Assembly (NCBI GenBank): GCA_018894655.1
Contig: JAHIPE010000192.1
Location: 1-9,109 of the forward strand
Source of the DNA: Actinomycetota bacterium
GTDB lineage: Bacteria; Actinomycetota; Geothermincolia; Fen-727; Anoxymicrobiaceae
Direction of reading: 5' to 3'
Length of the DNA stretch: 9,109 nt
The position numbers and the translations under genes are program-made. Positions 1 to 6,926 of the stretch are shown one piece after another. A model generated the notes under the pieces. That model was not told the origin of the DNA. It was given only the letters and a program-made list of their open reading frames with translations, and made no database searches. Each line of letters begins with the position of its first letter. Positions within the stretch are counted from its first letter, which is position 1.

Positions 1-233
1 GCGGGCTCTTCATTATCCGTGTCGCTACCTTTCCAAGGGCCGTCGTCGTCGATCTTCGTACGTTCTTCTCACTCGAGGACGCGCATCCGCGGAGGAAACC
101 GATGCCATGCTCACCGCAGGTTTCTCCCGGAGAAAATGGAGTGGAGCGACTGTTGTTGCCCCTAAGGAAAGGAGACCTAAAGCCCGTTGGGGAACCATAT
201 TTCGAAGGGTTCATGATTATCTCGGGAGGATAT
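1..233. other. Leader region before the trehalose fusion gene, no assignable gene
   Basis: I cannot assign a gene here. On the + strand the frame beginning at base 2 stays open until a TAG at 242-244, so the tail of an upstream gene could end 11 bases inside the ATG at 234. That would be a classical translational-coupling overlap. The encoded peptide is very Arg-rich, ends in VHDYLGRIYEQ, and its third codon positions are not GC-rich like those of the real genes here, so I doubt it. The frame of the fusion gene itself is also open from base 3. A very good ribosome binding site, GGAGGA at 91-96, sits 5 bases before an in-frame ATG at 102, so an N-terminal extension of 44 residues is possible. 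No convincing promoter is visible. Confidence 0.4.
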
Positions 234-3200
234 ATGAGCAGTAGCAGGACGTCTGCCGCTACTATTTCCCGGTCTCGGTACGATGCCATCATCTTTGACC
301 TGGACGGCGTGATCGCCAAGACCGCCAGCGTACATGCCGCGGCATGGAAGAAGATGTTCGACCAGTTCCTTGAAGAGAGGTCCAGGGGTGAGGGTTTCAA
401 ACCTTTTGACACCGATGTGGACTACTCTGAATACGTGGACGGGAAGCCCCGCTACCAGGGAGTAAAGAGCTTCCTCGACTCCCGGGATATAGACCTCCCC
501 TACGGCGGTCCCGAGGATTCCCCTGACGCCCAGACCGTCTGCGGCCTGGGAAACAGGAAGAACCGGCTGTTCACGGACCGCCTGAAAGAAGAGCGGGTGG
601 AGGTGTACGAGTCTTCCATAGACCTGCTGGAGAACCTGAGGCACAGGGGCTTCAAGGTCGCCGTGGCTACTTCCAGCAAGAACCGCGCGAAGGTCCTGGA
701 TGCCGCCGGCGCCGCCGACCTGTTTGATGCCGAGGTAGACGGGATTGACATAGAGAGCCTTGATCTCACCGGGAAGCCCGACCCGGACATGTTCCTGGAG
801 GCCGCCCGGCGACTGGGTGTGGACCCCTCGAAGTGCGTTGTCTTTGATGATGCCATCTCCGGGGTCCAGGCCGGCAGCAGGGGAAACTTTGGCCTGGTCG
901 TCGGGGTCAACAGGGAGAACCAGCGGGAGGCCCTCGAAGAGGCGGGGGCCGACCTGGTGGTAGACGACCTCTCGGAGATCGATGTAGAGGTCGCGATAGA
1001 TGATCTCCAGAGCGCCCTCGCGTCTCTGGACGAGATCGAAGACAAGATAAGGAACAAGCAGGTTGTCGTCTTCCTGGACTACGACGGCACCCTGACCCCT
1101 ATCGTGTCCCGCCCCGAGGACGCGATCCTCCATGAAGGCATGCGGGAAACGCTCCTGGGGCTGACCGCGCAATGCACTGTGGCCGCCGTAAGCGGGAGAG
1201 GCCTTGAAGCGGTAAAGGGTTTCATCGGCATCCGTGACCTGTGCTACGCCGGCAGCCACGGCTTCGAGATCGAAGGTCCCGGGGGGCTGCGGGAGGAGCA
1301 CGATGAAGCCGCGGGTTTCTTGCCTGTGCTCGACGAGGCCGAACGGAGCCTGAAGGACCAGCTTGCGGATATCCCCGGCGCCCAGGTGGAGCGCAAGAAG
1401 TACTCCATCGCCACCCACTACCGGAACGTAGAAGAGGAACAGGTGGGATCGGTGGGAGAGGTTGTAGACCGGGTAGCCCAACGTTATCCGGAACTCCGAA
1501 AATCAGAGGGCAAGAAGGTCTACGAGCTCCAGCCCGATATCGACTGGCACAAGGGCAAGGCCATCAACTGGCTTCTGGACGCGCTGGACCTTGCCCGGCC
1601 CAAAGTCATCCCTTTCTACATCGGGGATGATATCACCGACGAGGATGCCTTCGAGGAACTGAAGGCCCGGGGTATAACCGTCGTGGTGGGAGAGGGTTCT
1701 CGCGGCACGAAAGCCCAGTACAGCTTGAAAGATACTGAAGAGGTCGAGGATTTCATCGGCGAGCTCACCGCTTTCCTGGCGGAAGAGAGTACCTGGTGGC
1801 TTGTGAACGAAGGGTTTGATCCCGAGCTGGAGAAGTTGCGGGAGGCGCTGTGCACCCTGAGTAACGGATACTTCGGCACCCGGGGGGCGGCCCCGGAGTC
1901 CGCGGCGGATGGCATCCATTACCCCGGGACCTACCTGGCCGGGGGCTATAACCGGCTCAAGACCGATGTCGCCGGCCGGACCATAGAGAACGAGGACCTG
2001 GTCAACCTGCCCAACTGGCTGTGCCTGAGCTTCCGTGTACCGGGGGAAGACTGGTTCGACCTCGATGACGTGGAGATAATCTTCTACAGCCAGGAGTTGG
2101 ATATCCGGAAAGGAGTACTGCACCGGACCGTCCATTTCCGCGATGAGAAAGGGCGGGAGACCTGGCTGCTGGGTCGCCGGATAGTGAGCATGGCCGACAT
2201 GCACATGGCGGCACTGGAGATGGTTATCGTCCCGGTCAACTGGTCCGGGACCCTGGAGATCCGGTCCGCCCTCGATGGAACGGTGACCAATAGCGGGGTG
2301 GCACGGTACCAGGACCTCAACAACAAGCACCTGGAGCCGGTCGATGCCAGGGAGGTCAGTGATAGCATCGTCCTGTTGGAGGTGCGCACCAACCAGTCGA
2401 AGGTGAGCATCGCCCAGGCCGCCAGGACGGAGGTCATTGGAAACGGAGAGTCCCTGGTAATCGAGCGGCGGCTTGACCAGCGAACAGGTTATATAGCCCA
2501 GCACCTTACACTCGAGGTCACAGAGGGAATCCGGGTGACTATCGAGAAGACGGTCTCGCTGTTTACCTCCAGGGACACCGCCATCTCCGAGTGCGCCCTG
2601 GAAGCGGAGAAAGCGGCGCTGGAGGCGGCAAGGTTCAAGGGAATGCTGAAGGAGCACGCCCTGGCCTGGAGCCACCTGTGGCGCAGGTTCAAGTCTGACC
2701 TGCGGCTGAGCATGCCGCCTGAACAGCATCATGTCCAGAGGATACTCCGCCTGTACAGCTTCCACCTTCTGCAGAGCGCCTCCATGCACTCCCTGGACAT
2801 CGACGTGGGAATGCCTTCCAGGGGTTGGTCCGGCGAGGCCTATCGCGGTCACATCTTCTGGGATGAGCTGATAATCTTCCCCTTCCTCAACTACCGGACT
2901 CCGCAGATCACCAGGAGCCTGCTCATGTACCGCTACCGGCGCCTGGGGGAGGCCCGGGAGGCCGCCAACAGGCTCGGCTACAAGGGGGCCATGTATCCGT
3001 GGCAGAGCGGCAGCACCGGCAGGGAGGAGACCCAGCAGGTCCACCTCAACCCCAAGTCGGGGAACTGGATCCCGGACAACTCCCAGTTGCAGCGCCACAT
3101 CAACGCGGCCATTGTCTTCAACATATGGCAGCATTACGAGGTCACCGGCAACCTGGAGTTTCTGTCCTGGTACGGGGCCGAGATGATCCTGGAGATAGCC

Positions 3201-4190
3201 CGTTTCTGGGCGTCAATCGCCGAGTATAACAAGGAGCTGGACAGGTATGAGATCCTGGGGGTCATGGGCCCGGACGAGTATCATGACAGTTGTCCGGATG
3301 CCGAGAGCCCGGGCCTCGACAACAACGCCTACACCAACATCATGGTCGTCTTCGTCCTGAACAGGGCGCTCGAGCTTTTTAACCTCCTGTCTGAGGAGCA
3401 GTTACGGGAGCTATGTGAGCGGCTCGCGATCGAGAACGTGGAGATAGACCGGTGGAAAGAGATCAGCCGCAAGATGCGGGTCGTGTTTCACGGTGACGGC
3501 ATTATCAGCCAGTTCGAGGGCTACGACCGGTTGAAGGAGTTCGACTGGGAAGGCTACCACGAGAAGTACGGCAACATCCAGCGCCTGGACCGCATCCTGG
3601 AGGCGGAAGGGGACAGTACCAACCGCTACAAGGTGTCCAAGCAGGCGGATGTCCTGATGCTCTTCTATCTCTTCTCATACGAGGAACTGGCCCAGATGTT
3701 CGAGCAGATCGGCTACGAGTTCGACACTGAGATGATATCTAAGAACGTCGACTACTACCTTAAGCGCACCTCCAACGGCTCATCCCTTAGCTGGATCATT
3801 CACTCCTGGGTTGCCGCCCGCCAGGATAGAAGCCGCTCCTGGGAGCTCTTCAACGTGGCCCTGCTGACCGACTTCGTGGATATCCAGGGAGGAACCACCG
3901 CGGAGGGCATCCATCTCGGCGCTATGGCCGGCTGTGTTGACATGGTGCAACGGGGTTACACGGGCATGGAGTGCCGGGGCAACGAGCTTCGATTCAACCC
4001 GATGTTCCCCGAGGAGCTGGACGGACTCAGTATGCATGTTCGCTATCGCGGCCACTGGCTCGAGCTGGAGTTCGGTACCGGCACGCTAAAGGTGGAGGCC
4101 CTGTCCGGAAGCGCGGAGCCGATCTTAATCGAGGTCGGGGATTCGATGATGGAGCTCAAGGAGGGCGAGACCGCGGAGTTCAATCTGTAG
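234..4190 (+). CDS. otsB1: OtsB1-like fusion: beta-phosphoglucomutase HAD + trehalose-6-phosphate phosphatase + GH65 disaccharide phosphorylase
   Basis: A cytosolic, three-domain trehalose enzyme of 1,318 residues (numbered from ATG 234). Residues about 15-260 are a beta-phosphoglucomutase-type HAD domain: DLDGV with D22 and D24, ATSS at 145-148, K181 in GKPDPD, and acidic pair D205/D206 in FDDAISG. Residues about 276-520 are a trehalose-6-phosphate phosphatase: D282 and D284 in DYDGTLTP, SGR at 320-322, WHKGKA around 440, GDDITDEDAF at 464-473. Residues about 521-1318 are a full GH65 domain: EAYRGHIFWDE, GAMYPWQSGS, GVMGPDEYH with general acid E1015, KQADVL and GGTTAEGIHLGAMAG. GH65 phosphorylases release beta-glucose 1-phosphate, which beta-phosphoglucomutase turns into glucose 6-phosphate, so the fusion is chemically coherent. 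From memory, M. tuberculosis OtsB1 (Rv2006) has the same order and about 1,327 residues. Start: ATG 234 follows GGGAGGA with tight spacing and gives a family-like N terminus; ATG 102 and ATG 213 are alternatives. The GH65 substrate (trehalose, kojibiose, other) cannot be read from sequence. No otsA is in the window. Confidence 0.93.
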   Translation: MSSSRTSAATISRSRYDAIIFDLDGVIAKTASVHAAAWKKMFDQFLEERSRGEGFKPFDTDVDYSEYVDGKPRYQGVKSFLDSRDIDLPYGGPEDSPDAQTVCGLGNRKNRLFTDRLKEERVEVYESSIDLLENLRHRGFKVAVATSSKNRAKVLDAAGAADLFDAEVDGIDIESLDLTGKPDPDMFLEAARRLGVDPSKCVVFDDAISGVQAGSRGNFGLVVGVNRENQREALEEAGADLVVDDLSEIDVEVAIDDLQSALASLDEIEDKIRNKQVVVFLDYDGTLTPIVSRPEDAILHEGMRETLLGLTAQCTVAAVSGRGLEAVKGFIGIRDLCYAGSHGFEIEGPGGLREEHDEAAGFLPVLDEAERSLKDQLADIPGAQVERKKYSIATHYRNVEEEQVGSVGEVVDRVAQRYPELRKSEGKKVYELQPDIDWHKGKAINWLLDALDLARPKVIPFYIGDDITDEDAFEELKARGITVVVGEGSRGTKAQYSLKDTEEVEDFIGELTAFLAEESTWWLVNEGFDPELEKLREALCTLSNGYFGTRGAAPESAADGIHYPGTYLAGGYNRLKTDVAGRTIENEDLVNLPNWLCLSFRVPGEDWFDLDDVEIIFYSQELDIRKGVLHRTVHFRDEKGRETWLLGRRIVSMADMHMAALEMVIVPVNWSGTLEIRSALDGTVTNSGVARYQDLNNKHLEPVDAREVSDSIVLLEVRTNQSKVSIAQAARTEVIGNGESLVIERRLDQRTGYIAQHLTLEVTEGIRVTIEKTVSLFTSRDTAISECALEAEKAALEAARFKGMLKEHALAWSHLWRRFKSDLRLSMPPEQHHVQRILRLYSFHLLQSASMHSLDIDVGMPSRGWSGEAYRGHIFWDELIIFPFLNYRTPQITRSLLMYRYRRLGEAREAANRLGYKGAMYPWQSGSTGREETQQVHLNPKSGNWIPDNSQLQRHINAAIVFNIWQHYEVTGNLEFLSWYGAEMILEIARFWASIAEYNKELDRYEILGVMGPDEYHDSCPDAESPGLDNNAYTNIMVVFVLNRALELFNLLSEEQLRELCERLAIENVEIDRWKEISRKMRVVFHGDGIISQFEGYDRLKEFDWEGYHEKYGNIQRLDRILEAEGDSTNRYKVSKQADVLMLFYLFSYEELAQMFEQIGYEFDTEMISKNVDYYLKRTSNGSSLSWIIHSWVAARQDRSRSWELFNVALLTDFVDIQGGTTAEGIHLGAMAGCVDMVQRGYTGMECRGNELRFNPMFPEELDGLSMHVRYRGHWLELEFGTGTLKVEALSGSAEPILIEVGDSMMELKEGETAEFNL

Positions 4191-4230
4191 AAGGGCGCTA
4201 TTGCCCCCCTCACCCTGACCCTCTCTCCCC
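4191..4230. other. Short convergent intergenic spacer, pyrimidine-rich
   Basis: Forty bases separate the stop codons of two converging genes. A weak hairpin, GGGC (4193-4196) with GCCC (4203-4206), follows the fusion gene stop, but no T-run follows, so it is not a convincing intrinsic terminator. The rest is a C/T-rich stretch, CCCTCACCCTGACCCTCTC at 4206-4224. From memory it resembles a pyrimidine-rich motif seen between genes in many GC-rich bacteria. Confidence 0.4.
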
Positions 4231-5862
4231 TCAATCCTCATCCAGGAACGGGTAGCGGTAATCGGTCGGCGGCAGGAAGGTTTCCTTGATGGCCCGCGGT
4301 GAGGTCCAACGCTCGAGGTTGAGCCAGCTTCCAGCCTTGTCGTTGGTCCCCGACGCCCGCGACCCCCCGAACGGCTGCTGGCCCACCACCGCGCCGGTCG
4401 GCTTGTCGTTTACGTAAAAGTTCCCCGCCGCGCCGCGAAGTGCCTTTGACGCTTTCACTACCGCGAACCGGTCCTGGGCGAAGATGGCGCCGGTGAGCGC
4501 GTAGGGGCTTGTAGTGTTGCATATCTCCAGCGTCTCCTCGTACTGCTTCTCGGGATAGACGTAGATGGTCACCACCGGCCCGAAGATCTCCTCGCTCATC
4601 AGCTTGGAGCGCGGGTCTCGGGACTGGACGACCGTGGGCTGGATGAAGTACCCCTCGGAGTCGTCGTACGTCCCACCGCACAGGATTTCCATGTCGGGGT
4701 CCTCCCTGGCGAACTCGATGTAGCCGACTATCTTGTCGAACGCCTCCCTGTCGATCACCGCGTTCATGAAGTTGCCGAACTCACAGACGTCGCCGACCTT
4801 CATCGTGGAGATCTCGTCGAGCAGGCGCTCTTTGATCCGGGGCCAGATGCTATCGGGGATGTATACCCGGCTGGGCGCCGAGCACTTCTGTCCCTGGTAC
4901 TCGAAGGCGCCGCGCGCGATAGCGGCAACCAGGATGTCCGGGTCGGCCGATGCGTGGGCGAATATGAAGTCCTTTCCGCCGGTCTCGCCCACGATTCGGG
5001 GGTAGGAGTAGTACTTCCGTATGTCCGAGCCGATAGAAAGCCAGATGGTAGAGAAAACGTAGGTGGAGCCGGTGAAGTGTACGCCACCCAGGTCCAGGTG
5101 GTTGAGAATAGGGGGTGCGATGACCGGTCCCGGCCCGAGCAGCATGTTGATGACGCCGTCCGGCATGCCCGCCTCCCCCAGTATCTTCATGATGTAGTAG
5201 GCGGGCAGCACCGCAGTGGAGGAAGGTTTCCAGACCACCGCGTTCCCCATCAACGCCGGCGCCGTGGGCAAGTTGCCCGCAATCGACGTGAAGTTGAACG
5301 GTGAGATGGCCAGCACAAAGCCCTCCAGGGGACGGTGCTCCATGTAGTTGAGGAAGTTCCTGGTGGATATCGGCTGGTCGTCGTACACCTCGGTCATGAA
5401 GTAGGGGTTGAAGCGCCAGAAATCGATCAGCTCGCACGCCGAGTCGATCTCCGCCTGGTAGCACGTCTTGCTTATGCTGAGCATCGTCGCCGCGTTGAGC
5501 GTTTGGCGGTACTTGCCAGACAGCAACTCCGCGGCCTTGAGGAGCACCGTTGCCCGCGAGGACCACTCCATCTCGCTCCAGGCTATCTTCGCCTCGTTGG
5601 CGGCGTCGATCGCCATCTCGGACTCGTTCACCCCCGCGCGGTGGTATCTGCCAAGAACCTGCCGGTGGTTGTGCGGCGCCTTAATCTCCACGAGGTCACC
5701 GGTGGTAACCTCACGGCCGGCGATCATGCACGGCACCTCGACCGGGTTCTCGAGCATCTCCTTCAGCCTGGCCTTCAACTCGCCCCGCTCCCTGCTGCCC
5801 GGGGCGTATGCAAACACCGGTTCGTTCTCCGGTTTGCGGATATGAAAGATCCCGTTGAACAT
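4231..5862 (-). CDS. pruA: L-glutamate gamma-semialdehyde dehydrogenase (1-pyrroline-5-carboxylate dehydrogenase)
   Basis: A 543-residue aldehyde dehydrogenase that oxidises glutamate gamma-semialdehyde, the open form of pyrroline-5-carboxylate, to glutamate with NAD+. This is the second step of proline catabolism and also serves arginine/ornithine breakdown. Visible motifs: SPFNFT with N190, WKPSS with K212, the GSTYVFSTIW nucleotide-binding segment near 265-274, VGETGGKD with general base E293, GQKCSAPSR with catalytic C327, EEIFGPV, and QPFGGSRASGTNDKAGS near the C terminus. Length and the N terminus (MFNGIFHIRKPENEPV) fit the stand-alone group-1 P5C dehydrogenases (TIGR01236 type) rather than bifunctional PutA. 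The frame stays open to 5958, but ATG 5862 is preferred because AGGAG at 5868-5872 lies exactly 5 bases upstream. No proline dehydrogenase gene is in the window, so the first step must be encoded elsewhere, or the enzyme serves ornithine catabolism. It converges on the trehalose fusion gene and is co-directional with the HD-GYP gene, but about 320 bases and a palindromic element separate them. Confidence 0.95.
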   Translation of the reverse strand: MFNGIFHIRKPENEPVFAYAPGSRERGELKARLKEMLENPVEVPCMIAGREVTTGDLVEIKAPHNHRQVLGRYHRAGVNESEMAIDAANEAKIAWSEMEWSSRATVLLKAAELLSGKYRQTLNAATMLSISKTCYQAEIDSACELIDFWRFNPYFMTEVYDDQPISTRNFLNYMEHRPLEGFVLAISPFNFTSIAGNLPTAPALMGNAVVWKPSSTAVLPAYYIMKILGEAGMPDGVINMLLGPGPVIAPPILNHLDLGGVHFTGSTYVFSTIWLSIGSDIRKYYSYPRIVGETGGKDFIFAHASADPDILVAAIARGAFEYQGQKCSAPSRVYIPDSIWPRIKERLLDEISTMKVGDVCEFGNFMNAVIDREAFDKIVGYIEFAREDPDMEILCGGTYDDSEGYFIQPTVVQSRDPRSKLMSEEIFGPVVTIYVYPEKQYEETLEICNTTSPYALTGAIFAQDRFAVVKASKALRGAAGNFYVNDKPTGAVVGQQPFGGSRASGTNDKAGSWLNLERWTSPRAIKETFLPPTDYRYPFLDED

Positions 5863-5867
5863 CAACT

Positions 5868-5873
5868 CTCCTC
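5868..5873 (-). promoter_or_regulatory. Ribosome binding site of the P5C dehydrogenase gene
   Basis: On the - strand GAGGAG lies 5 bases before the ATG at 5862. It settles the start against the in-frame upstream start at 5958, which would add 32 residues unlike the family N terminus. Confidence 0.75.
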
Positions 5874-5929
5874 TCTCGACGAAACACCGAACTACTACGT
5901 CGTGCCCACCAACGAGCACGTTCGTGGAT

Positions 5930-5958
5930 ACAATACGACAAGGTGTTAATGTACGCAA
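5930..5958 (-). promoter_or_regulatory. Possible sigma70-type promoter of the P5C dehydrogenase gene
   Basis: On the - strand a TTGCGT (5953-5958) and a TATTGT (5930-5935) are spaced by exactly 17 bases. They match the -35 and -10 consensus at three and four of six positions. Transcription would start near 5923, leaving a leader of about 60 bases. A short inverted repeat, CGTGC (5901-5905) with GCACG (5916-5920), lies in that leader. The promoter would let this gene be expressed independently of the flippase/HD-GYP unit. Moderate to weak support. Confidence 0.35.
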
Positions 5959-5967
5959 ACTGATGTA

Positions 5968-6003
5968 TGGCGCACAACGGATGCCGGCAGGGTGCCGGCG
6001 CCA
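5968..6003. repeat. Small nested inverted repeat upstream of the P5C dehydrogenase promoter
   Basis: TGGCGC at 5968-5973 is the inverted copy of GCGCCA at 5998-6003. Inside, TGCCGGCA (5982-5989, itself a palindrome) can pair with the near copy TGCCGGCG (5993-6000) across a three-base loop. The two pairings compete for 5998-6000. No T-run follows on either strand, so it is not a standard terminator. It sits just outside the larger palindromic element and could be a regulatory site or part of the same repeat family. Confidence 0.45.
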
Positions 6004-6016
6004 GGAGCCGCACCTC

Positions 6017-6180
6017 AGTGCCCCGTTCCATGAATACGGTTAAGCACCGAGAGCGGCGAAGCGCCGCTCCGGCAAGGCGCGCGACCGAGACGTACTCCTG
6101 TAGTACGTCGAGGGAGCGGAACGTAGCCGGAGTGGATGCAGCGGCGCTCGAATGCCAGCGTATTTATGGAGCGGGGTACT
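6017..6180. repeat. Palindromic intergenic element with 22-bp imperfect terminal inverted repeats (MITE-like or structured RNA)
   Basis: The ends 6017-6038 and 6159-6180 are inverted copies of each other over 22 bases with three mismatches. A perfect 8-bp hairpin, GACGTACT (6089-6096), loop CCTGT, AGTACGTC (6102-6109), sits at the exact centre. CTCCGGC (6067-6073) pairs with GCCGGAG (6126-6132) in between. A further 8-bp hairpin, GAGCGGCG (6051-6058) with CGCCGCTC (6062-6069), lies in the left arm, and the right arm carries AGCGGCGC (6140-6147), which can compete for the same bases. The element fills the space after the HD-GYP gene, whose stop codon (6180-6182) touches its right end. Size and structure suit a non-autonomous mobile palindrome or a folded RNA. 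I see no obvious target-site duplication and no coding content. Confidence 0.7.
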
Positions 6181-6890
6181 TAACCCTCGAAATCCTCGAG
6201 CGCGAGGTCCAGCGTCTTGTCTATCAACGACTCGGTTGCATGCGCCTTCTGGGTAACTATCTTCTCCAGGGCAGGTACCACCCAGGGGTCGAACTGCACT
6301 CCCGCGTAGCCGACGATCTCCTCGAGCGCCTCCGCCGGGGTACATCCCTGGCGGAAGGGGCGGTCGGAGGTAATGGACACAAAAGCGTCGGCGACCGCCA
6401 GCAGGCGCGCCATTAGCGGTATGGCCACGCCGGAGACACCGTCGGGGTACCCCCAGCCGTTGTACCATTCGTGATGATGCCTGACCGCGAAGACTATCGG
6501 CCTGGGAAATCCCAACTCCTCCAGCTTTCGGGCCCCCATGACCGGGTGCCTCTCAATGGTACGGCGGACGTCGGGGTTCTGCATGTAGTCGACGCCGGTC
6601 TCACTGCAGCCCGCTATCAGCGCGTGGATGGACTCGTCGATCATCCCGATATCCATCAGGTAGGCGCAAATCCGGAGTTGCTCCAGGAACTCCTGGCTCA
6701 GATCGAGCTCCTCGCCCATGGAGGCCGACTCGAACGCGATCCTCTGCCAGTGGCCTTTCATATACGGGTACAAGGCCTCCAGCCTGCGCTGGACCGCCCC
6801 CATAACGACAGTGTCGTTCCGCTTTCGGCCCCCGCCTGGCATCCCGACAAACGTTACTTCTTCTCCATTCCCAGGCTTGTCCGCACTCAA
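6180..6890 (-). CDS. Degenerate HD-GYP domain protein (HD dyad changed to Met-Asp)
   Basis: A 236-residue stand-alone protein of the HD-GYP family, whose active members hydrolyse cyclic di-GMP. After a Gly-rich, probably unfolded N terminus (1-30) the family pattern runs from about 35 to 212: H47 in KGHWQR, AYLMDIG at 76-82 where the family has LHDIG, ERHPVMGA with H115, HHE at 139-141, NGWGYP at 144-149 (the GYP signature), IPLMARLLAVADAF with D168, and TSDRPFR. One metal ligand, the His of the HD dyad, is Met79, and the usual Lys after DIG is Met83. Hydrolysis is therefore doubtful and a binding or scaffolding role is possible. No receiver, PAS or membrane segment is present. The start is TTG at 6890, with GGGGAG at 6899-6904 eight bases upstream. 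It lies 36 bases after the flippase stop, so the two are probably co-transcribed. Family assignment is firm; function is inference. Confidence 0.85.
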   Translation of the reverse strand: MSADKPGNGEEVTFVGMPGGGRKRNDTVVMGAVQRRLEALYPYMKGHWQRIAFESASMGEELDLSQEFLEQLRICAYLMDIGMIDESIHALIAGCSETGVDYMQNPDVRRTIERHPVMGARKLEELGFPRPIVFAVRHHHEWYNGWGYPDGVSGVAIPLMARLLAVADAFVSITSDRPFRQGCTPAEALEEIVGYAGVQFDPWVVPALEKIVTQKAHATESLIDKTLDLALEDFEG

Positions 6891-6898
6891 ATCCGTAG

Positions 6899-6904
6899 CT
6901 CCCC
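6899..6904 (-). promoter_or_regulatory. Ribosome binding site supporting the TTG start of the HD-GYP-like gene
   Basis: On the - strand GGGGAG lies eight bases before TTG 6890. The next in-frame candidate, an ATG 16 codons downstream, has no properly spaced site, so the rare TTG start is preferred. Confidence 0.5.
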
Positions 6905-6926
6905 GCCTCTCTTGCCTCCGCTACTA

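Noticed and set aside
177..1481. Long - strand open frame opposite the HAD/phosphatase domains
   Set aside because: It has no recognisable domain and lies entirely opposite a strongly conserved coding region; high GC makes such frames common.
1503..3134. Long - strand open frame of over 500 codons opposite the GH65 domain
   Set aside because: No family resemblance and repetitive low-complexity composition; it mirrors the GC-rich codons of the real gene.
4193..4206. Hairpin after the trehalose fusion gene as an intrinsic terminator
   Set aside because: The stem is only 4 bp and no T-run follows.
5335..5949. + strand open frames opposite the start of the P5C dehydrogenase gene
   Set aside because: They are antisense shadows, without a ribosome binding site or domain similarity.
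5967..6468. Open frames on both strands running through the palindromic element
   Set aside because: Inverted repeat structure and overlap with the conserved HD-GYP C terminus explain them; peptides are Arg/Gly-rich without domains.
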